NCBI GenBank assembly: GCA_014338405.1
Contig: JTDE01002136.1
Location: 40,504 to 104,503, forward strand
Direction of reading: 5' to 3'
Source of the DNA: Paragonimus skrjabini miyazakii
Taxonomy: Eukaryota; Platyhelminthes; Trematoda; Plagiorchiida; Troglotrematidae
Length of the DNA: 64,000 nucleotides
Part shown: one piece after another, positions 1 through 12,900 of the stretch
Numbering within the stretch: position 1 is the first letter of the stretch
How the letters are laid out: the number at the start of each line of letters is the position of its first letter
The notes under the pieces: model-generated
The model's input: only the letters and a program-made list of their open reading frames with translations
The model's database searches: none
What the model was told of the DNA's origin: nothing
Position numbers and translations under genes: made by a program

Positions 1-739
1 TCCTAGTCAGCATAGCCCGCCGGATCAAAACAGTACACAAGCCCGACCACCTCGCCAAGGTAGCAGTATATTGCTGTCTATGGTGATGATGATGAACCTT
101 GTGACACACCGCTAGTCTCACAGCGACAATATGAAAAGGCCTCATTTAATTTAACATTAAAGCGGTGGTTTTGGAAGTATTCATTGGGCCACAGGACTAG
201 AGGATTTCCTATAGCACTCTTACAATACTTCATGCAGAAAATTACTAGTGTAGTTGGCCAAAAGGATCTGAGTAATCTAGAAAAACCAAATCAGTTGGTT
301 TACCTTCACTAGCCGGTTTTGTCTAGTCTTTTCGATTAGCAAGTAACTTGGAGCACGCGAGGATCCATGTTAGCTCTTAGGCGGCAGTGCAAATCGAAAA
401 AATGCTGACGTAATTGGTCAACTGTCAAGCTCTCCATGATCATCGAGGCAACCCTTAATAATGCAAACGGCCTTCAAAATTGCATGACACTGTTTTACCT
501 TATCAACTTGTGGGAAATTTCCCCTACCGGAGGGATCGATTAGATTTCTCAATGACCTCGAGAACTATTTAGTACTAAAGAAGAGATGAGATCATGACCT
601 GGAGTCCATTTCCACAAGACATTAACCGTTTTTGTGTCACAGCGTATGGTTTGAAAGTAATTGTTCTCGTGACGTGTGCATTGTTAGTAGTGGATGTATG
701 TGCTTACTCTGTTGATCTGATAGTGAACATGTTTTGATA
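1..739. other. Unassigned sequence
   Basis: No coding exon, RNA gene or clear repeat recognised. It follows the CR1-like ORF1 block on the - strand, so the start of an ORF2 might be expected here, but I could not read one. Confidence 0.4.
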
Positions 740-2030
740 CTAGTTGCCAATTACGTTAGCGGTTTCTCCACTTAAGATGTTCATTCCATCTATATGATGC
801 ATATGAGGGATTACAGAACAGTTTTTGGTGACATGCGCAACAGCCAAACCAGTTAGGATTGGCCTAGACAGCCTATTAACAGCTGTCACTTGGAGGCTAG
901 AAAACTCGGATTTACCGGCTATAAACTCTCGTTGGTTTACGTCAGCAAATGTGTTGGCATATTTATCCATACTCTCGAGAGACGAAACATTGTGAATGAC
1001 GATACAATTATGCCTTCTATCCGGATTCGCGGATTTGCGGCTGCTCAATAAGGCTACACAAGACTTGTGGACGTCGGGACGTAGCCTGGCTGAGTTATCA
1101 GACCTGTCATGTTTGACATGTTTTGGCGTCAATATTTACTACCTTTCACTTTTCCCACAAACTGAGACATGGAAATCATTACACTTCGGGTCAGTATTCC
1201 GACGAATTCGCCGTAAAGGACTAATGGGAACGCTGACGAAGCCCAACGTTTTAAAGTGCTCAGCAAGGAGAGTATTATCATACACCTCCCATGTCGATAG
1301 CTCTCGTGAATTGAGAATGCTGCGAGATATTATGTATGGACCACGTTCGGTCTGACCGTAGTTGTTCTGGGTGTGTTTGTACATCTGTCAACAGCCTTTG
1401 GAGCGATGTGCTCCTTACCAGAAGGTAGATCACATCTTTCTGTCACATCAGCCAGTGTGAACGACTTTGCCTTCTTGTCTAGCTTGCCTGAGTCGGTAGT
1501 TACGCGTCGTGAATTGGAAGACTGGTAATACACAGGTGTTATATTATTATGTTGTCGTGACTTAACCCCAGTGGCTATATTAGGCAATCTATCACTTTTC
1601 TCACTAGACTGGTGATAGACTTCACTTCTGGACTGGAAGGATTTCGAGTTTTCTTGGGATTTCCGTTTTCTGCGCTAATCTGACATAATTCAACCGTTCT
1701 GTTTTTTTGACGATGTAACACACGCAGTACAAACAAAGTGAAGAACATCTGAAAGGTTATCTTGTAGCATTTTATATACTTTTGCGGGTACTCCGCTACA
1801 TGTCAGGTAGGTGGTTGACTTACAGAGTAAGTGTTCAACAGTTTTGCTATTCGTACATGCGGGACAGAACCTGTAGTGACTAGTGATCGTGTGACTTCTC
1901 TAAGGATCCCGGCTGCAACCGTGTTTTCCTGCTTGTCTGTTCTGTACGCATGATTCTGTGTACGTCTGCTATAGGAGGCCTGGTATGAACTTAGTGCCAT
2001 TTCCTTCAGCCGTGCAACTAATTGCACGCA
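740..2030 (-). mobile_element. CR1-like LINE, decayed ORF1 region with PHD-like zinc finger
   Basis: Several adjacent minus-strand reading frames look like one frameshifted ORF1 protein. At about 1870-1690 the minus frame reads RFCPACTNSK, then HLLCK, TYLTCSGVPAKVYKML and HFVCTACVTSSKK. This Cys-x2-Cys ... Cys ... Cys-x2-Cys pattern is the PHD-like finger found at the start of ORF1 in CR1/L2-type LINEs. Further along, at about 1030-870, NPDRRHNCIVIHNV and VNRLSRP resemble the central ORF1 domain (an NC-[IV]-I-x-[GN]-[VL] strand followed by a GR-P-like basic segment). Stops and frame changes show it is dead. The plus-strand ORF at 996-1355 is a shadow. Confidence 0.5.
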
Positions 2031-4137
2031 ACAAATGCTTGTCTTTTTCCTAATGACTCTTCCATTACTTCATTCTTCAGAGTCGTTTAACCAAACCTTT
2101 TCGAGCGTTGTTTAACGCACTAGAAGGTTCCACGCACTTTTCGCTTGGCCCGCTTTTGAATGCCGTCGAGTGAGCCGCGGCTCATCCCGCACCTCTTTTC
2201 ATTTTCCTCTTGGTTGCTGCCGTTGGTCCCAGACTAGGCTAGAACTAACTACTTATCATATTTCCAAACATTGCTGGAAATATAAGGTTTGTTTCCAAAC
2301 CCTGCTGCGTTCTCTAGTTCGATACCTGTTGGGACTACGTTTCGATCACTCTTCAGGGAAGGCGTTTTAAAGTGTTAGTGGACGAGGGTCTAGTGCATAC
2401 TCACTTGTCCACTACAAGCCCATCCATCGTCATTGCGTAAGGTGAAGCCACGTTATTGCCACCTCTACACATGCATTTCTATCCAGTGACAACCAGACTA
2501 ACACTATACGAAAGTACTGGCAAGTAGTTGGGACGTCAGTGGAACCGATCAACTGAAACGTGAAACGCACAAGCTCCAGATAAAATCAAGTGAACAGCAA
2601 TCGGTGTGACACTGTTCGAAGACAGGCCGACTTGGAATAAGGAGGAGAGCGGATTGGCAGACAGAGTGCGCAAACTAAACGGACTAGAAGCTAGCGAAAA
2701 TCAAGTTTATTGCAGAAAGTTGTGGTTTCCATGACCTCCATATCGTAAGTCCAAATCTTGGCAAATGGATGTGGTATGTAAGCGTCAGCTCAATAATTTT
2801 TTGTTTCATTGTCGTCACCATACGAAGCGAAACGGTCATGTACAGGGCTGGAAACCAGATCGTAAGTGCCCTTGCTACCGGTATTAACTGGGTGCCACTT
2901 GAGGTAGACCAACGAGTTCGCCGACCGAAGTATTTACCAATTGGAGGGCCTGTTTGGCCTATGTAAGTGCGCTCGGCCAGTGCTGATATAGTCGTTGCGT
3001 TCTCACCGTTGCTTATGCCCTGCGGTCGACAGTGTTAGTCGAATAGCAGTTCAATGATCGAACAATGGGGTGCCGTTTGGCTGGCGGATCGGTAGGGCAC
3101 TCTTGTGCGGATTGGAATTCGCGTGGTTTTGTGTTCGAAGGAGATCACGGGCTTCTGTGTGCTGGGTTTATCGCGGGTAAATTGGTCGAGCAGAGGGCTC
3201 TTTATAACTGATCAACAAAATAATGATACTGTTAGAAAGGGTTTTTAATGTGCTTTCGTGTGGTTCTAGAAGTTGTATTGTAGTTGACGTTGCACCATTT
3301 TGAACGCGTGAGCATATGAGCAGAACAACGTGAAAGTATTCCCAGGTTATGACTGTAGAACGATGTGGCGTGTCCATAGAATACAGGCATAGTTAGAAAG
3401 CTATTCGACAGTGTGATCGAATGAGTCCAGGTTGGGCATACTAGGAAGAAACAACACAGAGAAAATGCATGTCATATCACAATAACTGGCCATCGTTTAT
3501 ATTCGACGATTAGGATGTTCTGGCTTGTTTGAGTGGCCGGAAAGTTCAACGAAGGACACCAGTTTTCCGAACCTCAATAGGTCTTTACCGTTTCTCTTCC
3601 TCTCTCTGCGTATGATGTTAAATTCCCAACAGGGAAGATTGATGTACTCTACAGTAGCGTTCGTATTGACCTTGAAATGCTTCCGTGGGTCAGCAGTGTG
3701 ACCCAAACTGCAAACCCGAGCAACCCCTGGATCTTTACGGGAAAGAAAACTGGTGGTAAGTGTTGACTTAACAACAGTTCCTGGGAAAACGTAAAATCTG
3801 GGTGAACATTTGTTAATGGATTACTGGACATTTAGCATGAAAGATGGCGAGAGCGCATTTTCTAGACAATAGTGTAGTAGAAAAGTTATTCGAAGTGACA
3901 CGAATCCAAAATAGGCATAACTTTTAGTTATGGTCAACGTTTTACGGTGTGCACTAAGTTGCGTTGGAACAAAACTGTCGTTCGATCATGTCATTTTTCA
4001 TATATGTCCCAACAGAAGGCTGATATGGAACTAATACTGTGTCAGAATCCACCTGATTACCTAATCTGGTTCTTCATATGCTGGTTTTTGTGCGAACAAC
4101 AAACACCTTGTCATCCGTTATCTCTCTTCCCTTTCAG
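2031..4137. other. Intron or 5' sequence, nothing recognised
   Basis: I searched all frames for ankyrin-repeat-like exons of the phospholipase and found none. A 65-codon frame at 2769-2966 runs into a GTAAGT-like site but matches nothing I know. Confidence 0.4.
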
Positions 4138-4666
4138 CGCTTATCCTACTCGAAGGAAACTCGCTCCCACGCAGCGAAACTCCGCTTCATTTCACGTGGA
4201 TGCACTTGTGATGCTAGCTTCCTAGAACACTTAATTAAGTACGACCTCAACCTCTCTGAGGCACAATCACCTCTGTCTACATCCACCAGCAGCATTCTCG
4301 ATATCGACACTCCACTCGTAAAACCTTCATTCCATGCTTCGGTGTCTTCTCTGAACACGGATCAGTCAGACTTAGAGGAATTTATGGGTAGTTCGGATCA
4401 AGAATTTGGTGGTGGCACAACTAGTAAGGGTTATGTTAAATTTTCCCTACATCAACACCAGAACAGCACAGATGTGGATTTGTCTCTGACCGATCACGCG
4501 ACGCGCAGGCGCAAGGCCAAGCCGTGTTGGAGCTGTGGACCTAATGGGTACAGAGTATTGTCCATGGATGGCGGAGGTGTCCGTGGCTTAATCCTCGTTC
4601 AAACTCTTCGAGCGCTAGAACGCATTACGGGCAAACGAGTGACGGAACTTTTCGATTGGATCATAG
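4138..4666 (+). CDS. PLA2G6: iPLA2 exon a (first recognisable): linker and start of patatin domain
   Basis: Residues 1-176 plus one base. The exon follows a strong pyrimidine-rich acceptor (CTCTTCCCTTTCAG, ending 4137) and ends at a GTATGT donor at 4667. Residues 1-135 are a polar, Ser/Thr/Asp-rich linker of the kind that joins ankyrin repeats to the catalytic domain. From residue 139 the frame reads YRVLSMDGGGVRGLI, which is the nucleotide-binding-like glycine loop and oxyanion hole of patatin enzymes, then RALERITGK and ELFDWIIG. The frame also stays open upstream to an ATG at 4078, so initiation there is formally possible. The acceptor quality and the missing ankyrin part make an internal exon much more likely. 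Confidence 0.9.
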
Positions 4667-4883
4667 GTATGTCATAGTGTGCTGCTGACAAATAGCCGAA
4701 TGTTTAATTGAAGCAGTATCAAGCGGTGCATCCCTGTATCACGTTTGCCAGGTTTAATTGTTATTTTTAGGAAAGGTATTTCACTCTTATCGAGTTTCTA
4801 TTAAATACACAATGTATCAAACACGCTCCTGTTCGGTTTCTCGTCATCTGACCATATACATAATTGAAACAGCATGACTCACA

Positions 4884-5118
4884 AGTGTATTTGGTTGAGC
4901 ATTTGTATGTGGTAATTCCGTTGTGCCCAGTGTGGGATCAGTGGCGTGGTTGTCAACACGATTGCTTTGGAAAAGTGTGTTCGGAGTTCTAGTCTCGGTC
5001 TTGCCAAAGATATGCGCTACTGATGAGCTCTGACGAGAGCGGAACTCGAGTATAGTTACTCTTTTCGAAAGGAGCTGACTTGAGAGGCCATGGGAAGTCA
5101 ACAGCTGTCATCATTTCA
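4884..5118 (+). repeat. SINE copy A (tRNA-derived family)
   Basis: Shares with copies B (18903), C (55495) and D (60160) the core AGATATGCxCTA(C/T)TGA and GAGCTCTGACGAGAGCGGAA, followed by CTCGAGT and a TCTTTTCGAAxGGxGCTGAC segment. The upstream part (TAATTCxGTxGTGCC, then TCAxTGGCG) also matches copy D, which keeps the tRNA-like promoter boxes. It lies in intron 1 of the phospholipase gene. Confidence 0.7.
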
Positions 5119-6489
5119 AAGTATTCGCTTCACTGGTAGAACGGTGTTGTCAGGACTAAACGCAAAAAACGAGTAACCAGTCCACTTAAAGTCAACCATG
5201 TCATAAGGTACAAAAGGTGACTATACTTTGATACAGTTGCGTCACAGTTATGATGCCAGTGAAACAGTGACTGATCGTTCATGTTGTGGGCGATAGGCAT
5301 TTACAATCCAAGCTTTTCTGGGCACATGAGATTGGATTGTTCAACATAATTTCGACAGCTTCAGCCGTAACCAGAATTCGGCACCCTAGCTTTCAATTGA
5401 GTGCTCTTAACTCATTAAATCAGACGAAGTGAGATGGATGAGTTAGCGGCATGAGTAAAATCGACAAGGTTTGCCACAGTTGCGTTAGTATTTTTCTTGA
5501 TAATCCACTATTGATCCAGGCTGGTTGGTGTTCACGGACATGTTCAGATAAGCGTCTGGTCATGCGGCCCACTTAAACTGGTTTCACATGAACATAGCGG
5601 CGGCAGAAACAATCACTTTATCCTTTAGCAATGAACACAGTGCTGAATTAGGGTTGAAACAAATACGTAATTTGACAATGTAGACAGTTTTGCTGACAGC
5701 GCTACTGAGTCTTCTACTGATTGTTTCCTCAAGCAAGTCGCATTTACTGTACACTGTTTTCTCCTCTGATTACAACGCTGTGTTGTTCTTCTCACTGCAA
5801 TGCACAGCCTTGTTTACAACTCGCCCCGGGTGGCCATTTTTCAAGAATACCATGCGTAACGAAGAGTTTTCCTCGGAAATTGAGCCCTGTGTACATATTC
5901 TCGTGGTTCTATTGGTAATGCTGTGTAATAGACTTTCTTTGAGGAGTCAGTGGGACAAAGTTGCTGAAGTGGGTATTCTAGCCGTTTCAGATTCCCTTTT
6001 TGTACTTTTTATGTTGAACATGTCCATCAGCACGGTGTTCAGTGCGTACGTTCAGGAATATTAATTGACCGTCAAGCTTAGACTGTAGTGTAAATGTTGG
6101 GTTAACCTGGGTCCCGTTGAAAATGGCTAAGATATCAGTTCGATTGACATGTTCACCAACCACACAGGATGTCTTCCACGTATCGCTGATAAACGCTACA
6201 TTCGTGAGTGACTGTTCTCAGCTGGTCATTTTCAAGCCTTGTCATAAAGATTTCCACAAGCTGTGACTCAAATGGGAATCCAATCTGTCGGTCAATAAAT
6301 CTTCACGCTGAATTCAAACTGCATTTCGAACAGAAAAGTACAGTAGTTGTTTCAGCTCCGTTGAGAGTATACGGTTCTATAGGTTATTGGCCACATAAGC
6401 AATCTCTCTTTCAGCAGGACATTTGTAAATGAGGACGTTAAGTTAGTAGGGGGCATTTTCTGTCCAATTAACTCAAATCCATGGTTTTG
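5119..6489. other. Intron 1, unassigned
   Basis: Contains a 124-codon hydrophobic frame (5690-6064) with a TTG start, no recognised homology and no convincing splice context. I do not call it a gene. Confidence 0.4.
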
Positions 6490-6690
6490 TCATCATCATA
6501 ATTGTAACTTAAGTGTCTGAAAACCTTGTCCCTTTTTGTACGTTTGACGTCATTTGAACTGGTTGCTTGTTTTGTTCACTTCGTCCTAACATTCATATAA
6601 ACGAGATGTATTTGGCGTGATGATGAATAACCGAAAACGGGCCCGCCCACTGTACTGTGATTTTGTTGATTGCTCAGGGGATTCTCAACC
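6490..6690 (+). repeat. Diverged dispersed repeat R3, copy 1
   Basis: Shares TGATGATGAATAACCGAAA at about 6619-6637 and weaker surrounding similarity with 47750-47965. The alignment is patchy, consistent with an old repeat, possibly the untranslated part of a LINE. Confidence 0.4.
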
Positions 6691-7591
6691 ATTCCCAGTT
6701 AAGGTTGCTACATTGTGTTCTCAGCTTACTGGCATCAGTTGATCGCAGTTTCTTCTGGTACATAACTCTTTGAGCCCAAATTAAGAAATTGAAGGTGTAA
6801 TTTATAATGGTTCTGGTCTGTTCATTTCACACCGTAGACACATTCTTGGGAGTTTTTGTCTGATGACTCTGTGGATCATTTGTGGGATGGAAGGTTTTTA
6901 CCCCCCACGACTTGTAGTTTGTTATAATGTTTACCTACATGGTTTATGATATCCTTTTCTGGACTGGTCTTCCGCAGTGACAAAAGCTAAAGGCGCCTGT
7001 GCGCGTACGTCATTACGAGTGAATGGCGTTGCAACATTCCTGGTTCCACTCACACATTGTATCCAGTTTGAAGCCAAGATAATTTGATCTGAGGGACGCA
7101 GGAATGAAGACCATTGTAGCCCAGTCGGTCAGTTTTGGTAGATCAAATACCCAGCTAGTATGAAAGTGAAGTAACTTTCCTTAAGAGATGAAGGTCATAG
7201 AGGAACTCTTTAATAGTAAGGTCTAGAATAAGATGATAAACATGTATTGAGAATGTGGGACGAGGTCGACAACCTACGGTATGGTAACCAACAATATCCA
7301 GTTAGCAATCCCAACCTTAAATGGCATTGCTATCAAGCAGTAGTTTGATGTACAATTACTCCTATCAATAATGAAATACTTAAGGAAATCGTCGTTTAGA
7401 TGACGTTCCCCATTTAGCCTTACTCATTTTGCTACTCAATATTATTAGATGTTTGTGTGACAAGCAGCCTTCAGCTTCGTGCTAATCTATTTCACTTACC
7501 GATTCACTATTTGAATGTTATTATAACAAACTAATCACTTTGATTCATTTTTATTCCGTCACTGTTTTCATTTATTAATTATTAATTACTG
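6691..7591. other. Intron 1, unassigned
   Basis: No coding or RNA feature seen. AT-rich runs occur near 7500-7590. Confidence 0.4.
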
Positions 7592-7860
7592 CTCGCAAAA
7601 ATTGGTTCGGGGTATGAAGGCACTCACTCTGAAGATTACTTCAGTAGAGCATTCCCGGCTTCTTGATTGAGGGCCGAAGGACACTGAACATCTTTGGTTG
7701 AGGACGTTGTCTGATATGGTGAAGAACAAACTTCCATGGTGCTCGTGTTGCAAGTCCCTATGTAAATCGTCCTAGCTTTATCTTCTGTTTCCCTCCACAC
7801 TTGTTTCCTCCTTCACCTTACACGTCACTTTTTTGTCTTCTCTTATTGTGATACGTTTGC
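7592..7860 (+). mobile_element. RTE-like LINE, extreme 3' coding tail
   Basis: The + frame reads RGMKALTLKITSVEHSRLL, stop, GPKDTEHLWLRTLSDMVKN and CSCCKSLCKSS. This matches, with about the same spacing, the C-terminal tail at 56780-56950 and the tail of the minus-strand copy at 43080. The DNA string TGGTTGAGGACGTTGTCTG is common to this copy and 56873. Only the last hundred or so codons survive, as expected for 5'-truncated LINE insertions. Confidence 0.7.
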
Positions 7861-9759
7861 CACTAGTAGTTTTTTACGTGGTAAGTGTAACGTACAAGCT
7901 GGCCGTCTACACAACTAACTGTCCGTTACGCTTGCAGACCAACTTTGGAGTAACGTGGAGACACCGGAGGATAGCGTTTTTCCGAAGTAAAGGATTCCAG
8001 CAACAGTCCTGTAAAGGGAAACAACACAAACAAGCATAAGCCAAAGGCCCAGTAAATCGTGCACATGACTTACACTAACGATTACTTAAACGGCGTCAAC
8101 AGCACAGCATCACGCCTTGTTACACAATTCAAATTCAACTTGTGCGCGCTTGCTGGTTTCGACTGCACGTTACATTAAGTATATGGTATACCTAAAAATA
8201 GTAAGTGTGACCCCCAAGGGGCAATGTGAGAACGCCTTGGAGTGATAATAAAAAGTTGAAATGAGGGAACACTTTCCATTCTTCTGATACTGGAGGTCTA
8301 CGGTTTCCCCTATGTGACAGTTAGGCTGATCTAGTCGCCATATTTTCATCCACCACATGTATGCAGCTTCACATTGGACTATACTGAATGATGTGTTTAG
8401 CTATCATTGTTCTGTTTTCAGCGTTCACATAATGCTTGTGAATTAGACGGAGGGGATGCTGGGATTATGGCGTAATGTTTAGAAGGCTAAGAGAACGATA
8501 AATTGGAATTCAGGGACACGGTGTCCGACCTCTGTCTAAAAGATGGTTGTCGTCCCCCTTTATAAATCAGTAGATGAAATATTAATGGCATTTTATAAAT
8601 GATAATGGACACAATCCACTTTAAATTTCGATTGAGAGGCTAAGTAAAACCTTTGGGGTATAATTCATCAGCAGATCTGAAGAGAGGAGAATGTAACAAG
8701 CCGCCATTACCCACGTAGCCTAAATGAGAATGCATTGTTTAAAAATTAGTCGAGTATCGTCGGTTCATGGGAATGGATGTATAACCCAGTTAGTTAATCG
8801 GCATCCTTTGGAATAGCTCTTTTTGTCGTTGGTTCGCGATGGGTGCTTACACAGTCATCCAGCTTGTTTTGCTAGTATTTGTATGGCTGCCCAATATTTC
8901 GTGCTCATCATAACAGTCAATTGTCATTAATTTTCATTGAGCCAGCGAACTTGCCGTGGAATTCAATCGGATCAGTACGCGCAGCACAATGGGTTTGTTT
9001 TGTTGTAAATCAACTTTGTGGTTCGGTCTGCTATTTTTAGATAGGAATGAGGATTAATGAGTGAGCCTTATGGAAGAATCACCCAATTCAGTTGGTCCGT
9101 ACGCTGCTGTTGTGCCCCATGTGCTAGCTAGTTTAGGATACCAGTCTTTCTGCACTTGTCGCTTGCATATTCAGCCATGTTGCCAGGCAATGAATGATAT
9201 CAACTACTGAAATAAGTGTTCTGTCTTTGTTGTCGGTGAGTATACTTATTCTAGGTTGTCCTCATCAAGTAACCACCTAATCATTTAACTGGACCAAGAG
9301 TCAGCCGACTGAATTTAGGAGTCGCTTTCTGTTCTCTTAGTTTATGCGCCATTTGGGCCAGGAACCTATAAATCCCAAACCTGGTGTTCAAAAACTGTTC
9401 AGACGGTGGCTAACACTCACTGTATCGCGGTATCGGTAATCAATGGAGTTCCTAAGTAATTACCGTAAACTAGCCGCATCTTATTTGTAATGGTCTCAGG
9501 TTTCCGCCGAGCGACTCTGTTTCCAGTTAACCTACATGAAAGGTCGTCCCCTATACTTTGACCTAGAACCCTATAGGTAGTATCTCATCATCCAGGATAC
9601 TGTTATTGTGCTGCCAACTTCCAATTCACGATTCATTTGCTGAAACACGTTATTAGTATGCCATTTTGGTTTTCTGGTTAAACTGCACATTCTAAATAGT
9701 GAGATAGTGAAAATCTGGTTGTCATGGCATATGAAGTTACTTGCATCTACCCCTAACAG
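7861..9759. other. Intron 1, unassigned
   Basis: Nothing supported apart from the acceptor of exon b at 9757-9759. Confidence 0.4.
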
Positions 9760-9952
9760 GTACCTCCACGGGTGGCATCTTGTCTTTGATGCTGGTTCGT
9801 GGTAAGTGTTTGCGTTGCTGTCGAAATATGTTGTTCGCCTTCAAAGAAAACGTGTTTTGCGGCCGACGTCCTTATCCAGCCGATGGTTTGGAAAAGGTCA
9901 TCCGTCGAGAACTCGGTGAGCAAACGAAAATGACAGACCTGAAGCGTATTCG
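9760..9952 (+). CDS. PLA2G6: iPLA2 exon b: nucleophile elbow
   Basis: Residues 177 (split codon) to 241 (split codon). The acceptor is CCTAACAG at 9752-9759 and the donor is GTGAGT from 9953. The first codons complete GTSTGGIL, the GXSXG lipase elbow whose Ser179 is the expected nucleophile. Next come RRPYPADGLEKVIRRELGEQ and KMTDLK, matching the conserved block after the elbow in group VIA enzymes. The elbow is created by the splice itself: the first Gly is G at 4666 plus GT at 9760-9761, which confirms the phase-1 join. Confidence 0.93.
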
Positions 9953-12900
9953 GTGAGTCCGTACGATTTGACAAACGGCTGTCTCTCCTCTTTTCTTGTA
10001 AGTCATGTTCCATCAATCGAACTTCCGTCGTCCTCATCATCATCAACAACAACAGTATATTAGTATTTAATATCGCTGATTATCTGCCATTCACCTGCTA
10101 AATTAAACCTAATGGAACAGACTACGGGGAAAGGATTTAATTTGAGAAACCCTTACGCCCATATGCAAAGCAATCGGCATCAAATTATCTGCCTCTTGCA
10201 ATCAAATTACCGGGTTTCAAACGAGAGTAAGTCGACATTTTCTAGAGGACTTCTTTGCAGCTCTCATTACCTTACTCCATTACTTGTCCATACTTAACAG
10301 ATAGCTCGGCCAAACAAAAAACTGTCCTCACTTAATCTGCCTAGCACTGATCTCTCTTGTTTTTCTCATTCCCCATTTTTTCATTCCCCATCCTGAATTA
10401 CGAACCCGGCATACGGTCGGTGGCTTACTGTTGACTGCTTTCGTTTCTGTTTGCTGTCTTATTTGTTCTCTACTTCGTATCTAATGCTAATGATCTGAGG
10501 GAGCTCAGTTAGAAGCACACGATATGATAGACAAGTGCTTGACATTCTTTGAACCCGATCTGCCCTACTTCCATGGTTTGTATTCAGCATCTGCCCCGGT
10601 CCCCAAACATTTGACAAGAATAACGATCGACATTTACACTGCTTGTTAACGTACTGGAAAATCGTCGTTACTTCTGAATAACTCTTTGAATAGCTGAGAA
10701 ATTAGTCGATTGATGTCAGCTTCCAAAGTATGGATGTGACACTTGTGGTCATTGAGACTTTACTGAGTTCTCTACATGTATTTGTGACTTTACTGTGGCA
10801 TAATGCCTACTTACTGATCACGTTATATATGTTCCTAGCACTGACTGTGTTTGATCTAAATGAGTTTCTCTGTTGCTCCATAAGCTTCTCATCTCTGGCT
10901 TCTACTTTTTAATGGTTTACCAGTGTGTTCAACGCCTAGATTTTTATGCCTGTCAAAAACATGTTTCCAGTCATGGGCTTATAGGTTGTTACAGGAAGGA
11001 GAATGATGTTTGCATGTACGTTCCTGTCTCTGTGTTTGTCGAAGAAAAAACATGTTGAGCGCTTTATAAGCGTGAAGAGAGAGTGAACAAGAGTAAATTA
11101 AAGGAGATTCAGTGTTCTTGCTAGTTTGCAATAATATCGGCAACGGTTACTGAAACACACTGAAAAACATTCTGACAGATGTACATATTTATTGACCTAT
11201 AGAACTTGGGCAGAATGATGATCAGGAAACATGTAATACGGAATATTTCGCATACATACAGATCAAATAAATTGTTGAAACTTTCAGCTGATACGACCGA
11301 GTAAGACAGTGCATTCTGGTGTGAACGGACTTCAGTTGTAAGGCAGTCCTATCTGCAAAGTAATCTACCTATTCCTTAATGCAGTTTCACCTAGTGATAT
11401 CTGAGACGTTTATCCTTGTCTAAGTGGGAATTAGGTCCCCCTGGAGTGTCTAAAATTCATTGAGAATTGGCGTAACTCCATTGATCTCTCAGAGTAGGGG
11501 GTTGTCATGAGTTCCATTATTCGTCCACCAGACCGTCTCGAGAAATTTTGAACGAAAACCAAATCCTTCCTGTAACGAGGCAAGCATTAAGGAGACGAAT
11601 ATGGTGCGAATGACTTCAGGATGAGATGCTCCACGAATTCTTTCTCAAAGATACATCGTCATCTGTGCCTCTCAAACCATGTTTGCACAATTTTTAGGCT
11701 GACACAAACCACCCGTCACTAGGATCCCAAGGTCTCGTTCATATACTGATACGAGTAGCTAGCTTTGTGACGACAAGGTAGTAGTCGGTTCAGTTTTGAT
11801 GCGCATGACCCTACACCTTGTTGACATTGTATGACAAGTTATTCTCTATAGACCACCGGTCTACACAGTTCATATTGTAAAGTTACAACATCTTCTAAGT
11901 ATCCTAGAACTTGCTAGAGTTTTGTGCTACACGCGTAGAGCAAAATCGGTGATTTGACCATGTTGGGTTGCTCAACAGCGAAAAGAATGAACAGCAGAGA
12001 TGGTGGGGTAAATCTTTGCAGAACACCGCCGTTTTTGGGGAACCACTCTGGTAACTGTATATTCACAGTGAATCCTCACGTCTGGTTAAACAATCTTGAC
12101 GGAACGTGAGCAGCTGCTCACCGGGACCACAATTATAGGGTTTCCGTAGCAAGATGATGGGATCAATCTTTTCAGTGATTTTGGTAAATTTGGGATAAAT
12201 CACATCAAGGGTTAATCTAGCGTCAGCAGGCTTAGCGGAAAAACTCAGGATTGGTGACTCATGAGCATTCTCTGCGGATGTCCTGCTGGTTCTTGGTGGT
12301 AAGTTTGAGGTTTTCAAGTTCGGCCCGAAGAGAGTTACCTAGTAAACTCTCAATTACTTCGAAGGGCACTGAAAGCAACACTGTCGGTCGATAATTTGAT
12401 AGGCCACCTTGGTATCCATCTCCGACAGAAACCTTTCCGGGTTTCCGGTAGACGGAAAGTTGACAAAGAGCGTTTAACAGTATTACTAACGATTCTGCTA
12501 ATTCGATGATGAGGCTTTCTAAGACTTCATTTTATATGATTTCCAGACCGAATGCTTTATGTTCTGTCAGGTTTTCTACTTGGTATCTGACTTATGACCC
12601 TGATATTTGAAATAATTCAATTAGGTCATGCCCTTTGTGCTCAAAGGTCGCCGGTGATTTGAAGTTTTTCACGCTTACGTGGTGTACACCCAGGGTGTTG
12701 GCCATTTCCACACCTCTGTGAGTAAATCTTACAAACGTTTGAAGTTGTCAACTTCACTCCCTGTGTATGTTGCCTCTTAGATGTAGAGAAGCGTATGATT
12801 CACCTTCAGCTTTTGATGAAGACAACATTGTTAGCAAATTCTATTCCCTTTCATAGCACTTGTGGAAAAATTTAGCCACAAGACATACGCAGCAAACGCT

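Noticed and set aside
5690..6064. 124-codon hydrophobic ORF
   Set aside because: Longest plain plus frame in intron 1, but it has a TTG start, no homology, no splice sites and T-rich composition that makes chance hydrophobic frames common.
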